From: Marinobacter manganoxydans MnI7-9
GTDB lineage: Bacteria > Pseudomonadota > Gammaproteobacteria > Pseudomonadales > Oleiphilaceae
Direction: 5' to 3'
DNA: 64,000 nt
NCBI RefSeq assembly: GCF_000235625.1
Contig: NZ_AGTR01000060.1
Location: 51,767 to 115,766, forward strand
Shown: in pieces, positions 42,400-51,855 of the stretch
Numbering within the stretch: the first letter of the stretch is position 1
Layout: every line of letters starts with the position of its first letter
The notes under the pieces: generated by a model
Database searches by the model: none
What the model saw: the letters and a program-made list of their open reading frames with translations, nothing else
What the model was told of the DNA's origin: nothing
Made by a program: the position numbers and the translations under genes

Positions 42400-43047
42400 G
42401 TGAAGTTGATTAAGACCAAAGGCTATGAAAGTAATCCGGAAGTTGTACTGATTCTGGCTCACGGCGCCGGGGCGCCGGCTGATTCTGCCTTTATGGAGGA
42501 GCTTTCTCTGGCCCTCAGCCGGGAAGGCATCGTAACCGTCCGTTTCGAATTCCCCTACATGCAGAAGCGACGAGCCGACGGCCGAAAGCGCCCGCCGGAT
42601 CGGGAGCCGGCATTGCTTGAGCATTTCTCCAGTGTGGTTGATGCGGTTCGCGCCGAGCTTGGGGCGGAGTGCAAGGTTCTGGTGGGCGGCAAGTCCATGG
42701 GTGGGCGCATGGCAAGCATCCTGGCCAGCCAGCGCAATGGGATCGATGGCGTTACGTGCTTTGGCTACCCTTTCCACCCACCGGGTAAGCTGGACCGGTG
42801 GCGCACCGGCCACTTTCAGGAATTGAAATCGCCCATGCTGGTCCTGCAGGGAACAAGGGATCCATTTGGCAAGCCCGCCGAAATGGTCGGCCATGAAAAG
42901 GAGCTCGAAGCGATCCGGCTACACTGGCTGGAGGGTGGCAATCATGATTTCCAGCCGCTGAAAAGCCAACCTCATACCCAAAGCGAACTGGTCGCCGAAG
43001 CTGCCCGAGAAACCCGGGCCTTTATAAATCAGGAGCTGGTGACCTGA
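42400..43047 (+). CDS. KANL3/Tex30-type alpha/beta hydrolase
   Basis: The product has 215 aa. GTG 42400 is chosen because ATGAGG (42386-42391) sits about 8 bases upstream; TTG 42382 and GTG 42391 are in frame too. ILAHGAGAPADSAFMEEL gives the oxyanion region. GGKSMGGRMA holds the nucleophile Ser. LQGTRDPFGK gives the Asp and GGNHDF the His. This is the pattern of the Tex30/KANL3 hydrolase-like family common in gammaproteobacteria. The substrate is unknown. It is divergent from ccoN, so the 220-base gap holds two promoters. Confidence 0.83.
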   Translation: MKLIKTKGYESNPEVVLILAHGAGAPADSAFMEELSLALSREGIVTVRFEFPYMQKRRADGRKRPPDREPALLEHFSSVVDAVRAELGAECKVLVGGKSMGGRMASILASQRNGIDGVTCFGYPFHPPGKLDRWRTGHFQELKSPMLVLQGTRDPFGKPAEMVGHEKELEAIRLHWLEGGNHDFQPLKSQPHTQSELVAEAARETRAFINQELVT

Positions 43048-43050
43048 CGG

Positions 43051-44892
43051 TTACTCCACTTCACTGGTCTCAGAGAGCAGGGCACGGTTGCGGCCCTCAC
43101 TCTTTGCCCGGTACAGGGCTTCATCCGCTCGCTCAAATAGCTGGCTCTGATCTTCGCCGGGGGCAAGAGAGGCGATCCCGGCGCTCAGGGTCATTCTCAC
43201 CTCGGTGCCGTCCGGCGCCAGTACCGGCGTGTTCGCAATGTCCGCAAGCAGTGCCGAGCAGACCTTTCGGGCTCCAGTGGCGCTGGTGCCTGGTAGCAAA
43301 AGCGCGAACTCCTCCCCGCCAAACCGGATCGCGACATCCCTGGGGCGTTTTACGTGGCGGGTCAGTATTTCGGCAATAAATTGAAGGCAGGTGTCCCCAA
43401 AACCGTGGCCCCAGGTATCGTTGATGTTCTTGAAATGGTCAGCGTCTACCAGGGCCAGTGTCAGTGGGTGTCCCGTGCGGCGGGCTTCCGCGCACAGCTC
43501 CGGGAAAATGTTGTCCAGATGCCTCCGGTTATGCAAGCCGGTGAGTGCGTCGTTGAGGCTCATGGTTGACAGTTTTCGATTTGCCTTCTCCAGTTCTCGC
43601 ATGGTGTTTCGCAACTGGGCAGTGCGCTCGTGCACCTTGAATTCCAGCTCCGTCCTTGCACTGTGCTCCACGTCCAGCAGCTTCTGGCTGAGCAGGCGCC
43701 ACCGCTGCACCATGGCATAGTTCAGCAGAATGACCTGTCCACCCACCGCCGATTGCATCAGGGCTTCCCGCGCCAGGAAGTCGGTCAGATAGCCGAAGGC
43801 CGCCAGGGCGTATATCAGGCCACCAACCAGCATGATCAACCAGGCCAGCAAATACCACATGGCAGGCTGATACCCTTGCTGCCATCGAATTGCTGCAATC
43901 ATGAACAGGCTTGAAATGACAGTCAGCGCCAGGACGGTGTTAAGCAGAATCGTCTTGTTGTAAGGCAGGATCAGGGCCAGGGCCAGAAATCCGATGCAAA
44001 ACCAGGCCTGACCCTTGAGGACGGTCTCAGGGATTGTTCCTTTATCAATTTCCAGGAACGAGCGGCCAAAAAGTATCATGGCCAGGGCGCAAAGTGACAA
44101 CGACAGGGGGATGGAGGTATTGGCAAAGCTGGCGTTGTCCGGCCAGAAATACTGGTTGGCGAAGCCGCCCATGGCGAACAGGAAAAGCCCGAGCGCTGCC
44201 AGGTAAAAGGCGTTGTAGAAGTAATAGCCGGTTCCGGAGCTGAAGAAGAGCAGCAGGTTGAAGACGGCAAAGACCAGAAGCGCCCCGTAGAAGAGTCCGT
44301 GGGTAAGGGTCAGGTGATTGCTGCCTGAAATGACTTCGGCAGCCGTCTCGAAACTGAGTGGCACGTTCAGGGCGCCATTGCTGTGAACACGGAGGGTTAA
44401 AGAGCGGGTCTCACCGCCGTCCAGCGTGACGGGAAGCAGGAAATACCGGTAATCCACCGCCCGTGATGCAAAAGGTCGTTGATCTCCGGTAGCAATCGTC
44501 TCTGTAGTATCATTCGCCGTTTGCCAGAAAGTGACCTCGTCAAGCAGGGGGTAATTGAGCTTCAGATACCAGACAGCGCGCTCGGTCCCGGAATTCCTGA
44601 CGTCCAGATGGACCCAGTACACGGAGCTGGTGTGACTGAAAACCAGGTCCCGCCCGTGTGCCGGTTTCCATTCAATATCGACGGGTAGCTGGTCCGGCGC
44701 CGTTGCGTCATGGCCGGGTGCGCCGGGAGGGGCGCTGTAATAACAGACGTATTGCATAAGGGATGCGCGGGCTGCACTATCGGTTGCCTCCAGGGTCGGG
44801 CATCCCGCCAGGACGGATCCGGTATCTGGCAGTGCCAAGGCCGGGATCAGCGATAGGCTGATAATGGCAATCAAGCGCAAAACGGACGACAT
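43051..44892 (-). CDS. Diguanylate cyclase with 7TMR-DISM sensor
   Basis: The product has 613 aa. A signal peptide is followed by a periplasmic 7TMR-DISMED2 domain (about residues 60-190: WKPAHGRDLVFSHTSSVYWV and GTERAVWYLKLNYPLLDEVT), seven TM segments (about 205-395), a short coiled coil and a GGDEF domain (about 440-605). The active site reads RFGGEEFALLLPG, and the substrate region reads LTGLHNRRHLD. An I-site RxxD is not obvious four residues before GGEEF (RDVAIRF is there). It makes cyclic di-GMP in response to a probably carbohydrate-like or unknown periplasmic cue. GGGAAG precedes the ATG. Confidence 0.92.
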   Translation of the reverse strand: MSSVLRLIAIISLSLIPALALPDTGSVLAGCPTLEATDSAARASLMQYVCYYSAPPGAPGHDATAPDQLPVDIEWKPAHGRDLVFSHTSSVYWVHLDVRNSGTERAVWYLKLNYPLLDEVTFWQTANDTTETIATGDQRPFASRAVDYRYFLLPVTLDGGETRSLTLRVHSNGALNVPLSFETAAEVISGSNHLTLTHGLFYGALLVFAVFNLLLFFSSGTGYYFYNAFYLAALGLFLFAMGGFANQYFWPDNASFANTSIPLSLSLCALAMILFGRSFLEIDKGTIPETVLKGQAWFCIGFLALALILPYNKTILLNTVLALTVISSLFMIAAIRWQQGYQPAMWYLLAWLIMLVGGLIYALAAFGYLTDFLAREALMQSAVGGQVILLNYAMVQRWRLLSQKLLDVEHSARTELEFKVHERTAQLRNTMRELEKANRKLSTMSLNDALTGLHNRRHLDNIFPELCAEARRTGHPLTLALVDADHFKNINDTWGHGFGDTCLQFIAEILTRHVKRPRDVAIRFGGEEFALLLPGTSATGARKVCSALLADIANTPVLAPDGTEVRMTLSAGIASLAPGEDQSQLFERADEALYRAKSEGRNRALLSETSEVE

Positions 44893-45005
44893 TCAAGACT
44901 TCCCGCGGTTATCAGAGCGGGAAGTGTAGCCAGAGAAGACAATCTACGCTGTTAAACAGATTCAACTTTTACGGGTTGGTCTCCAGACCTTATTTCGGAT
45001 AGTGC

Positions 45006-46082
45006 ATGGAACAGATTCTCGTGTTTTGTCGGCCCGGCTTTGAAACCGAAGCCGGCCGTGAAATAACCGACTCCGCCGCGGAACGGGGTATCTTCGGCTA
45101 TTTCGAGCCTGTTAAAGATCAGGGGCTGGTGCGTTTCTACCCGGCTGCGCCTGAAACTCCGGATGATCTGATGGCGCGCGTCGCGCTCGATGATCTGGTT
45201 TTCGTCCGTGACTGGATGGTGGTGCTGGGGGAATTCAGTCTCCCGGAAGCGGACCGTGTTGGTGCCGTAATAGAAGGGCTCAGGGGCCTCGGGCGCGGTT
45301 ACCCCGGTTGCGCGCGGCTGGAAGTCCGGTTGCCGGAAAATAACGCGGATGGTGATCTTGGTAACTTTGCCCGAAAGTGGGTATCGCCTCTCTCCCGTGG
45401 CTTGCGAGGAGCTGGCCTGCTCAAGGCCGACCAGAATGCTTCGGCCCCGGCCCGCCTCGAGGTGTTCCTGCCGGATTTCGCCTCGGTGGTTGTCGGTTTC
45501 AGTCTGGCGGATAACCGCGCCCGGTATGTCGGTGGTATACCGCGACTTCGGTTGCCAGCTTCAGCGCCCAGCCGGTCCGCCCTGAAACTTGAGGAAGCCT
45601 GGAAGGTCTTTCTGCCACCTGATCAGGAACTGGACTACCTTGGTGGCGGCAAAAAAGCCGCTGATCTGGGAGCCGCCCCCGGAGGCTGGACCTGGCAGCT
45701 GGTGCACCAGGGCATGATGGTAACCGCTGTCGACAACGGCCCCATGAACCCTGAGCTGATGGCGTCGGGGCAGGTGGAGCATGTGGAAGCGGATGGCTAC
45801 GGCTGGCGCCCCAAAAGGGGTATCGACTGGATGGTCTGCGATATTGTGGATCAGCCCCGGAAAACGGCGAAGCTGGCTGTAACCTGGCTGGGTGAGGGGC
45901 TTTGTCGTTACACGGTCTTCAATCTCAAGTTGCCGATGAAGAAGCGGTACGACGAGTGGTTGATCTGTCGGGATATCCTCGTAAATGGCCTGAGTGCGGC
46001 GGGCATCGGCTTTCGTCTTAAGGCCCGCCACTTGTATCATGACAGAGAGGAGATTACCTGCTTCATTGAGCGCACTGGCTAG
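45006..46082 (+). CDS. rlmM: 23S rRNA 2'-O-ribose methyltransferase RlmM (C2498)
   Basis: The product has 358 aa. An N-terminal THUMP-like domain (starting MEQILVFCRPGFETEAGREI) precedes a Rossmann methyltransferase. The SAM loop is KAADLGAAPGGWTWQLV. Asp and Lys of the catalytic K-D-K-E set appear in DWMVCDIVDQP and FNLKLPMKKRYDEW. The YHDREEITCFI end is typical of RlmM. Its last 4 bases overlap the convergent ABM gene. Confidence 0.94.
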   Translation: MEQILVFCRPGFETEAGREITDSAAERGIFGYFEPVKDQGLVRFYPAAPETPDDLMARVALDDLVFVRDWMVVLGEFSLPEADRVGAVIEGLRGLGRGYPGCARLEVRLPENNADGDLGNFARKWVSPLSRGLRGAGLLKADQNASAPARLEVFLPDFASVVVGFSLADNRARYVGGIPRLRLPASAPSRSALKLEEAWKVFLPPDQELDYLGGGKKAADLGAAPGGWTWQLVHQGMMVTAVDNGPMNPELMASGQVEHVEADGYGWRPKRGIDWMVCDIVDQPRKTAKLAVTWLGEGLCRYTVFNLKLPMKKRYDEWLICRDILVNGLSAAGIGFRLKARHLYHDREEITCFIERTG

Positions 46083-46369
46083 AAGGCGCTTTGCTCGAGC
46101 ACGGTGATGTGTTCTTCTTCGTCCATCATGGGGATGAGCTCCAGCATGAGCTCGCGGCGTTCATCGGAGTGAAACCAGCGGTCCCAATCCGCTTCGGATC
46201 GCCAATTGGCCAGGGTAAACCGGTGATTGGGGTCATGGCTGTCTGCCAGGGTTTCTCCGGAAATAAAGCCGGGCGCACTCACAGCCTGCTGCAGAACCTT
46301 ACGGGAACGTTCTTCGTAAGCTGCTTCCAGGGTTTCAGCAATATGACGTTCAATCAGAACCCGGATCAT
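46079..46369 (-). CDS. ABM-fold (antibiotic biosynthesis monooxygenase-like) protein
   Basis: The product has 96 aa with GGAGG 8 bases before the ATG. The dimeric ferredoxin-like ABM pattern is present: IRVLIERHIAETLEAAYEER, SAPGFISGETLADSHDPNHR and LANWRSEADWDRWFHSDERR. These small enzymes or haem-binding proteins have varied roles. It is divergent from tusA and overlaps rlmM by 4 bases. Confidence 0.8.
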   Translation of the reverse strand: MIRVLIERHIAETLEAAYEERSRKVLQQAVSAPGFISGETLADSHDPNHRFTLANWRSEADWDRWFHSDERRELMLELIPMMDEEEHITVLEQSAF

Positions 46370-46455
46370 GACAAACCTCCAAGTGTTTTAACTGTTATAA
46401 ACAATAATTTAGCAGGTTTTTACGAAAAATCAGGTTCAATGACAGGAGATGTAGT

Positions 46456-46695
46456 GTGAGTGCAATCGAATACGATGCAGAGCTGGATGCCCGGGGCCTG
46501 TTCTGCCCGGAACCAGTCATGATGCTGCATAACCGTATTAACGATGTTCAACCCGGTGGCGTGTTGCGGGTTGTGGCCACCGACCCCTCTACCACCCGGG
46601 ATATCCCGCGTTTCTGCCAGTTTCTCGGCCACGAACTCGTCCATCAGGCCGAATCCGACGATCTGTTCATCTACCTGATACGCAGGGGGGAGTAG
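46456..46695 (+). CDS. tusA: Sulfurtransferase TusA
   Basis: The product has 79 aa from GTG 46456 with AGGAG 7 bases upstream. The signature [19 protein letters not shown] holds the persulfide-carrying Cys of the CPxP motif. The C-terminal strand [20 protein letters not shown] fits the TusA family. TusA relays sulfur in tRNA thiouridine synthesis and other pathways. Confidence 0.92.
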   Translation: MSAIEYDAELDARGLFCPEPVMMLHNRINDVQPGGVLRVVATDPSTTRDIPRFCQFLGHELVHQAESDDLFIYLIRRGE

Positions 46696-46703
46696 CCCCT
46701 CTG

Positions 46704-48599
46704 CTATACCTCCGAGTCCAGTTTCTGGAGGTGGCCGAGGAATTCCTCCCGATCCATTTCTCCGAGCACCCTGTGCTGGGGCAGTTCCTGGCCGTTACCG
46801 CGATAGAACAGAATAGCCGGGGGGCCGAAGAGGCCGAGTTCGTCCAGCATTGCCTGCTGTTCAGGGGTGTTGTCGGTCATATCGATCTGCAGCAGGGTGT
46901 AGGGGCTAAGCGCCTGGATTACATCCGGCTTGCTGAAAACATTGCGTTCCATAACCTTGCAGGAGATGCACCAGTCGGCGTAGAAGTCCAGCAGAACGGG
47001 CCGTCCCTGTTCGCGGGCCTGTTGGAGCATCGCCTCGATTTCACCGGGCTGTTTCACGCGCACAAAATCCGCGTGCTGGACACCGGCATTGCCGGCCCCG
47101 CCGAATGACGCGGAGGCGACCGTAAAGGGCGCTAGAGGTTTCAGCGGGTCATTGGCCCCGGCCACAGCACCGGCAAGCAGAGCCAGGCCATAGGCGAAAA
47201 GAACCAGCCCCAGCCCCTTCCGGGTCCGTTCCCAGCCGGCCCTGGCAGCATCAAAGGCGCCAAGCTGCACGCCGGTTATGGCGATAAGAAGGCCCCAGAG
47301 CGTCAGTGCCAGCCAGCCAGGTACCAGTCGCTCCACCAGCCAGATCGCCACGGCCAGCAGCATCACACCATAGAAGTGCTTCACTGCGGTCATCCAGTGG
47401 CCGGTAGTCGGCAGCAATTTTCGCCCCCCGACCGCCACAAGAATCAGCGGAATGCCCATGCCAAGGCCGAGCGCAAACAGGGCCACTCCGCCGATCACGG
47501 CGTCCTGGGTTGTGGAGATATACAGCAGGCTGCCAGCCAGGGGCGCCGAGACACAGGGCGAGACGATCAGGGCCGATAGGGCGCCGATGCCGAATATGCT
47601 GAATACCCGGCTGCCGGTGAGCCGGTGACTGGCATCATTGAGGGGCTCACGAATGAAGCGTGGCAGCTGGATCTCGAAGAGATCGAACATGGACAGGGCA
47701 AAGACGACGAACAGCAGGGCAAAGACGCTCAAAACCCAGGGAGATTGCAGTTGTGCCTGCAGATTAAAGCTGGCTCCGAGCAGACCCGTCAGCACGCCGG
47801 CCGCTGCATAGGTCAGTGCCATGCCCAGAACATAGCTGCCCGACAGGAGCAGGGCATGGCTGGTTGTCCGGGTGTTTCTGCCAGAAACCAGCGATGAAAT
47901 AATCGGCACCATCGGCAGTACGCAGGGGGTGAAGGTTAACCCCAGCCCCAGCAGCAGAAACACGCCTGCAATGACGAGCGTCGATTGCTGTGCAAGAAAG
48001 CCTGCAAGTCCGGTGGCGGTTTCAGTGTCCACGGGTGCGCTGCCGCCCCCCGAAAAACCCGCTGCTGAAGCTGTTGGCGAGCCGGAGCCACCACTACCCT
48101 GATAGAAAAGTACATCCCGGGTCTGGGGCGGGTAGCACAGCCCCGCCTTTGCGCAGCCCTGATAGGTTACCTGCAGTTCTGCCTCCCGGACGCCGGCTGG
48201 AAGCGAGATCGGAACACGGGCTTCAATCGGATCAAAAAAGACCGTGGTCTTGCCGAAGAATTCGTCTTCGGTCACCGTTCCCGGCGCCGAAAACGCGGGT
48301 TCCCCAAGTCCGACATCGGGATTGGTGGCGGTAATGCTGACACGTTCGCGATAAAGATAGTGCCCGGGTGTGATATCCCAGGTGAGAACCACCGTGTCTG
48401 CGTCGGTGGTGAAACTGAAGGGCAGAGCTTCGTCGACCGGGAGGAAATCATTACCCTGGCCGCCAAACAGGGAACTCCCGTTGCCGCCGAGGGCCCAGGC
48501 AGAAGGGGAGGCCAAAAGCATCAGGGCGAGTGCCAGGAACAGGTTCAACGGATTCACCCATTGGCATTTCATCTTCTTTACTGCAGCGAAAGCCATCAT
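46704..48599 (-). CDS. dsbD: Thiol:disulfide interchange protein DsbD
   Basis: The product has up to 631 aa; the first ATG pair (48599 and 48596) or the later ATG at 48572 could be the start, and a signal peptide (LFLALALMLLASPSAWA) follows any of them. The periplasmic alpha domain ends with a Cys pair motif (CAKAGLCYPP). The central eight-TM beta domain has TFTPCVLPMVPI and VSPCVSAPLAGSLL. The C-terminal gamma thioredoxin domain has DWCISCKVMERNVF. It transfers reducing power from cytoplasmic thioredoxin to the periplasm; the TlpA-like protein encoded near base 2033 is a possible client. Confidence 0.94.
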   Translation of the reverse strand: MMAFAAVKKMKCQWVNPLNLFLALALMLLASPSAWALGGNGSSLFGGQGNDFLPVDEALPFSFTTDADTVVLTWDITPGHYLYRERVSITATNPDVGLGEPAFSAPGTVTEDEFFGKTTVFFDPIEARVPISLPAGVREAELQVTYQGCAKAGLCYPPQTRDVLFYQGSGGSGSPTASAAGFSGGGSAPVDTETATGLAGFLAQQSTLVIAGVFLLLGLGLTFTPCVLPMVPIISSLVSGRNTRTTSHALLLSGSYVLGMALTYAAAGVLTGLLGASFNLQAQLQSPWVLSVFALLFVVFALSMFDLFEIQLPRFIREPLNDASHRLTGSRVFSIFGIGALSALIVSPCVSAPLAGSLLYISTTQDAVIGGVALFALGLGMGIPLILVAVGGRKLLPTTGHWMTAVKHFYGVMLLAVAIWLVERLVPGWLALTLWGLLIAITGVQLGAFDAARAGWERTRKGLGLVLFAYGLALLAGAVAGANDPLKPLAPFTVASASFGGAGNAGVQHADFVRVKQPGEIEAMLQQAREQGRPVLLDFYADWCISCKVMERNVFSKPDVIQALSPYTLLQIDMTDNTPEQQAMLDELGLFGPPAILFYRGNGQELPQHRVLGEMDREEFLGHLQKLDSEV

Positions 48600-48759
48600 T
48601 GATTGTAAGATTTCCCGGTTAGTGTCTGTTTGATCAGAGTCTCTAAAAGTCGGATTGTTACAGCATTACAGCCGCCGGTTCACGCCAGCAGTGGACACGA
48701 GGGGATGGGCAAAGTTCCCTCTGGTATTGGGGGCGGTAAAGTCGCACAATAGCCACCCA

Positions 48760-49350
48760 ATGAATCACAGTCCAAATGATCTTATCATGCTGTTTAATGA
48801 CCAGTTCCGGGAAGCATACCGGACAGTTCTGGTCAAAGGCAGCGATGAACCTGAATACTTGCCTGCGAGCGATCCGGAAGGTCTCGCACAGGTCGTCTTT
48901 GCTCATGGTTATTATGCCAGCGCTTTGCATGAAATAAGCCACTGGTGTATTGCTGGTGAGTACCGGCGCACACTTCACGACTATGCTTACTGGTACTGTC
49001 CGGATGGCCGTACACTGCAGCAGCAACAGGCTTTCGAGCAGGTTGAGGTCAAGCCCCAGGCCATTGAATGGTTGTTTGCGGTGGCTGCAGGTTTCCGTTT
49101 TCACATCAGCGTGGATAACCTCTCGGGAGCTGGCGCCGCCAATGAAGAGCGGTTCCGTCACAATGTGCGGATCCAGGCGGGCGAGTATCTGGACCGGGGG
49201 TTGCCGCCCCGGGCACAGGCGTTTTTCGATACGCTGGCAACATTTTACGGTACCGGAGAAATCCTTGAAGAGCGCTGGCAAGAAGATGCCCGGCGCATCG
49301 CTCCGTTATATTCTGAATCAGGACATTCCAGGAAAACTGAGACTCTATGA
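48760..49350 (+). CDS. epmC: Elongation factor P hydroxylase EpmC
   Basis: The product has 196 aa from ATG 48760; the frame is open back to 48655 but the family begins near here. The key motif VVFAHGYYASALHEISHWCI contains the metal-binding HEISH. Further family blocks are YRRTLHDYAYWYCPDGR and EVKPQAIEWLF. EpmC hydroxylates the lysylated Lys of EF-P. Its stop overlaps the ATG of the helicase gene (ATGA). Confidence 0.9.
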   Translation: MNHSPNDLIMLFNDQFREAYRTVLVKGSDEPEYLPASDPEGLAQVVFAHGYYASALHEISHWCIAGEYRRTLHDYAYWYCPDGRTLQQQQAFEQVEVKPQAIEWLFAVAAGFRFHISVDNLSGAGAANEERFRHNVRIQAGEYLDRGLPPRAQAFFDTLATFYGTGEILEERWQEDARRIAPLYSESGHSRKTETL

Positions 49351-50630
49351 CATCTGACCCAAAACACACCGGCGACCTGAGATTCAGCGATCTGAACCTC
49401 GACAAGCGCTTGCTGGATGCCATCACGGCTATCGGTTTTGAATATTGCACACCCATCCAGGCGGAAACACTGCCCTGGACGCTGGCCTGTGAGGATCTGA
49501 TTGGCCAGGCCCAGACCGGCACCGGAAAAACCGCAGCGTTTCTGATTACGGCGATTCAAAGCCTTCTGGAGACGCCGATTCCCGAAACAGACCGGTTTGC
49601 GTCAGAGCCGCGGGTGCTGGCCCTGGCACCGACACGTGAGTTGGCCATGCAGATCGCCAAGGACGCAGAGCAGTTGTGCCAGCACACCGGCCATAATGTG
49701 GTGACGGTTGTGGGCGGCATGAACTATGACAAGCAGCGGGACCAGCTGCAGAACGAGATCGTCGATATTCTCGTGGCGACTCCGGGGCGCCTGATCGATT
49801 TTCTCGGCTCCCAGGACGTATTTCTGGACCAGCTCGACATCCTGATTCTTGATGAAGCTGATCGTATGCTGGACATGGGCTTCATTCCGGACGTGAAGCG
49901 CATTATCCGCAAGTGCACACCCAAGGATGAGCGCCAGACACTCCTGTTCAGCGCCACCTTCAACCAGGACGTGCTGAATCTTGCCTCCATGTGGACGAGT
50001 AATGCAGAGTTCGTGGAGATAGAACCGGAACAGAAAACGGCGGAACGGGTTGAGCAGACGGTGTACCTGGTGGGCGACGATGAAAAACTTCCGGTGCTGG
50101 TCAATTTTCTCAAGCGTCCGGAAGTGGAAAAGGCGCTGGTGTTTGCCAACCGCCGGGATCAGTGCCGTGACCTGGAAGAGGATCTGCGGAACCAGGGAGT
50201 CAAGGTGGCCCTGATGTCCGGTGAGATCGCCCAGAACAAACGCCTCAAAACCCTGGACCAGTTCAAAAAGGGCAGCATCCAGGTGCTGGTTGCCACCGAT
50301 GTGGCCGGCCGTGGCATTCACGTGAACGGCGTGACCCATGTGTTCAACTACAATCTACCGGATAATGCCGAAGATTATGTGCACCGTATCGGGCGTACTG
50401 GCAGGGCTGGCAAGCATGGCGTTTCCATCAGTTTTGCCGGTGAGGACGATTCGTTCGCGCTGCCGGCCATCGAGACCTATATCAGCCAGAAACTGAAAAC
50501 CGCGGTGCCTGATGAGGCACTCATGACCGCAATGGACAACCCGCCGATTACCCGCAAGCGCGGCCGACGCCCACAGGGTTCCGGCGGCCGTGGCCAGGGC
50601 GGACGTAATCAGCGTCAGCGCAGGAACTGA
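49347..50630 (+). CDS. DEAD-box RNA helicase, RhlB-like
   Basis: The product has 427 aa. A helicase core with Q motif GFEYCTPIQAETLPWTL, Walker A AQTGTGKTAAF, PTRELAMQ, DEADRMLDMGF, LFSATF, and C-terminal VATDVAGRGIHVNGVTHVFN plus HRIGRTGRAGKHG. The EVEPEQKT-like EIEPEQKTAERV stretch and AIETYI resemble RhlB. The tail is Arg/Gly-rich (RGRRPQGSGGRGQGGRNQRQ), typical of RNA binding. It is coupled to epmC by a 4-base overlap. RhlB itself or another DEAD-box protein is possible, hence no symbol. Confidence 0.92.
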   Translation: MTSDPKHTGDLRFSDLNLDKRLLDAITAIGFEYCTPIQAETLPWTLACEDLIGQAQTGTGKTAAFLITAIQSLLETPIPETDRFASEPRVLALAPTRELAMQIAKDAEQLCQHTGHNVVTVVGGMNYDKQRDQLQNEIVDILVATPGRLIDFLGSQDVFLDQLDILILDEADRMLDMGFIPDVKRIIRKCTPKDERQTLLFSATFNQDVLNLASMWTSNAEFVEIEPEQKTAERVEQTVYLVGDDEKLPVLVNFLKRPEVEKALVFANRRDQCRDLEEDLRNQGVKVALMSGEIAQNKRLKTLDQFKKGSIQVLVATDVAGRGIHVNGVTHVFNYNLPDNAEDYVHRIGRTGRAGKHGVSISFAGEDDSFALPAIETYISQKLKTAVPDEALMTAMDNPPITRKRGRRPQGSGGRGQGGRNQRQRRN

Positions 50631-50647
50631 CAGGGCCGGACATCATT

Positions 50648-51799
50648 ATGTTGATCGTAGCAGATGAAAACATTCCCCTATTGGACTCCTTTTTTGGTGA
50701 CATGGGGGAGATTCGCAGGGTTTCCGGCCGTTCCATGTCGGGCGAGGATGTCCGGGACGCCGACATACTGCTGGCTCGTTCGGTCACCAGGGTAAACCGT
50801 GAGCTTCTGGAGGGCAGTCGGGTCAGGTTCGTGGGAACAACTACCATCGGTACCGATCACGTCGATCTCGACTGGCTCGAACAGGCGGGGATTCGCTTCT
50901 CTGCGGCGCCGGGCTGCAACGCCAACAGTGTGGCCGAATACGTGCTATCTGTGCTGTCACTGCATGCTGAAAGGCGCGGGCTTTCAGACTGGTCCCAGCT
51001 CAGCGTTGGCATCGTGGGTGTCGGCAATGTTGGCGGTGAGCTGGCCCGCAAGCTTGACCGCCTCGGATTCGATGTGCGTCTTTGCGATCCGCCAAGAGCG
51101 GACCGGGAAGAGGACAATGAGGAGTTTGTAGCGCTGGAAGAGGCCATGAAGTGTAATGTGGTGTCCCTGCATACACCCCTGACCCGCGAGGGAGATCACC
51201 CCACTTTGCATATGATCGGCAACGCCGAACTTGAGACCCTGGGTGCGAACCAACTCCTGATCAATGCTGGTCGGGGCGAGGTCATCGACTCGTCAGCGTT
51301 GCTGGCCCGCCTTGAACAGGGCAATGCGCCCGTCGTCGTGCTGGACGTTTGGGAGCAGGAGCCGAGGATTCATCCTGAGCTGGTTGACCGGGTCTGGCTG
51401 GCAACACCGCATATTGCCGGGTACAGTCTGGAAGGCAAGGTTCAGGGAACGGAAATGATCTATCAGGCTCTGAGCCAGTTCCTGGGCCTGCCGGTTCGCA
51501 AAAAAGCGGGCCAGTTTCTGCCGGAGCCAGCACTCAGCAAGATTTCCTTTACCAGCTCTGCCGAGGAGGAGGATGCAATTCGAATTGCACTGAGGGCCTG
51601 TTACGACCCTCGCCGGGACGATGCGAAACTTCGTAACACCATGGCAGGGTCTCCAGAAGAGCGGGGAGCGGCGTTTGACAGACTGCGCCGGGACTATCCG
51701 GTTCGTCGGGAGTGCTCAAGCCTCAAGATTCAGCTCAAGGGCACCAGCAAGTCCCTGCAGGACAGTTTCCGGGCTATCGGATTCAAACTGAAAATCTGA
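50648..51799 (+). CDS. pdxB: 4-phosphoerythronate dehydrogenase PdxB
   Basis: The product has 383 aa. It begins LIVADENIPLLDSFFGDMGE, the PdxB start. The NAD-binding region is VGIVGVGNVGGELARKLDRL. Catalytic residues sit in LINAGRGEVID (Arg), the following Glu and PHIAGYSLEGKVQGTEM (His). The C-terminal PdxB dimerisation domain is present. It converts 4-phosphoerythronate to 2-oxo-3-hydroxy-4-phosphobutanoate in pyridoxal phosphate synthesis. It starts 17 bases after the helicase gene and ends at a bidirectional terminator shared with htpX. Confidence 0.94.
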   Translation: MLIVADENIPLLDSFFGDMGEIRRVSGRSMSGEDVRDADILLARSVTRVNRELLEGSRVRFVGTTTIGTDHVDLDWLEQAGIRFSAAPGCNANSVAEYVLSVLSLHAERRGLSDWSQLSVGIVGVGNVGGELARKLDRLGFDVRLCDPPRADREEDNEEFVALEEAMKCNVVSLHTPLTREGDHPTLHMIGNAELETLGANQLLINAGRGEVIDSSALLARLEQGNAPVVVLDVWEQEPRIHPELVDRVWLATPHIAGYSLEGKVQGTEMIYQALSQFLGLPVRKKAGQFLPEPALSKISFTSSAEEEDAIRIALRACYDPRRDDAKLRNTMAGSPEERGAAFDRLRRDYPVRRECSSLKIQLKGTSKSLQDSFRAIGFKLKI

Positions 51800-51821
51800 T
51801 CTTAGCCAGTTCCTGATAAAG

Positions 51822-51850
51822 AAAGCCGGAGTCCATGGGGCCCCGGCTTT
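51822..51850. terminator. Bidirectional terminator between pdxB and htpX
   Basis: AAAGCCGG (51822-51829) pairs with CCGGCTTT (51843-51850). It is followed by TTT on the + strand, and the A-rich 5' arm gives a T-run on the - strand. It lies between convergent genes. Confidence 0.75.
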
Positions 51851-51855
51851 TTTGT

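Noticed and set aside
44978-44989. Palindrome GGTCTCCAGACC upstream of rlmM
   Set aside because: A single 12-base palindrome with no recognised regulator match and no second copy nearby.
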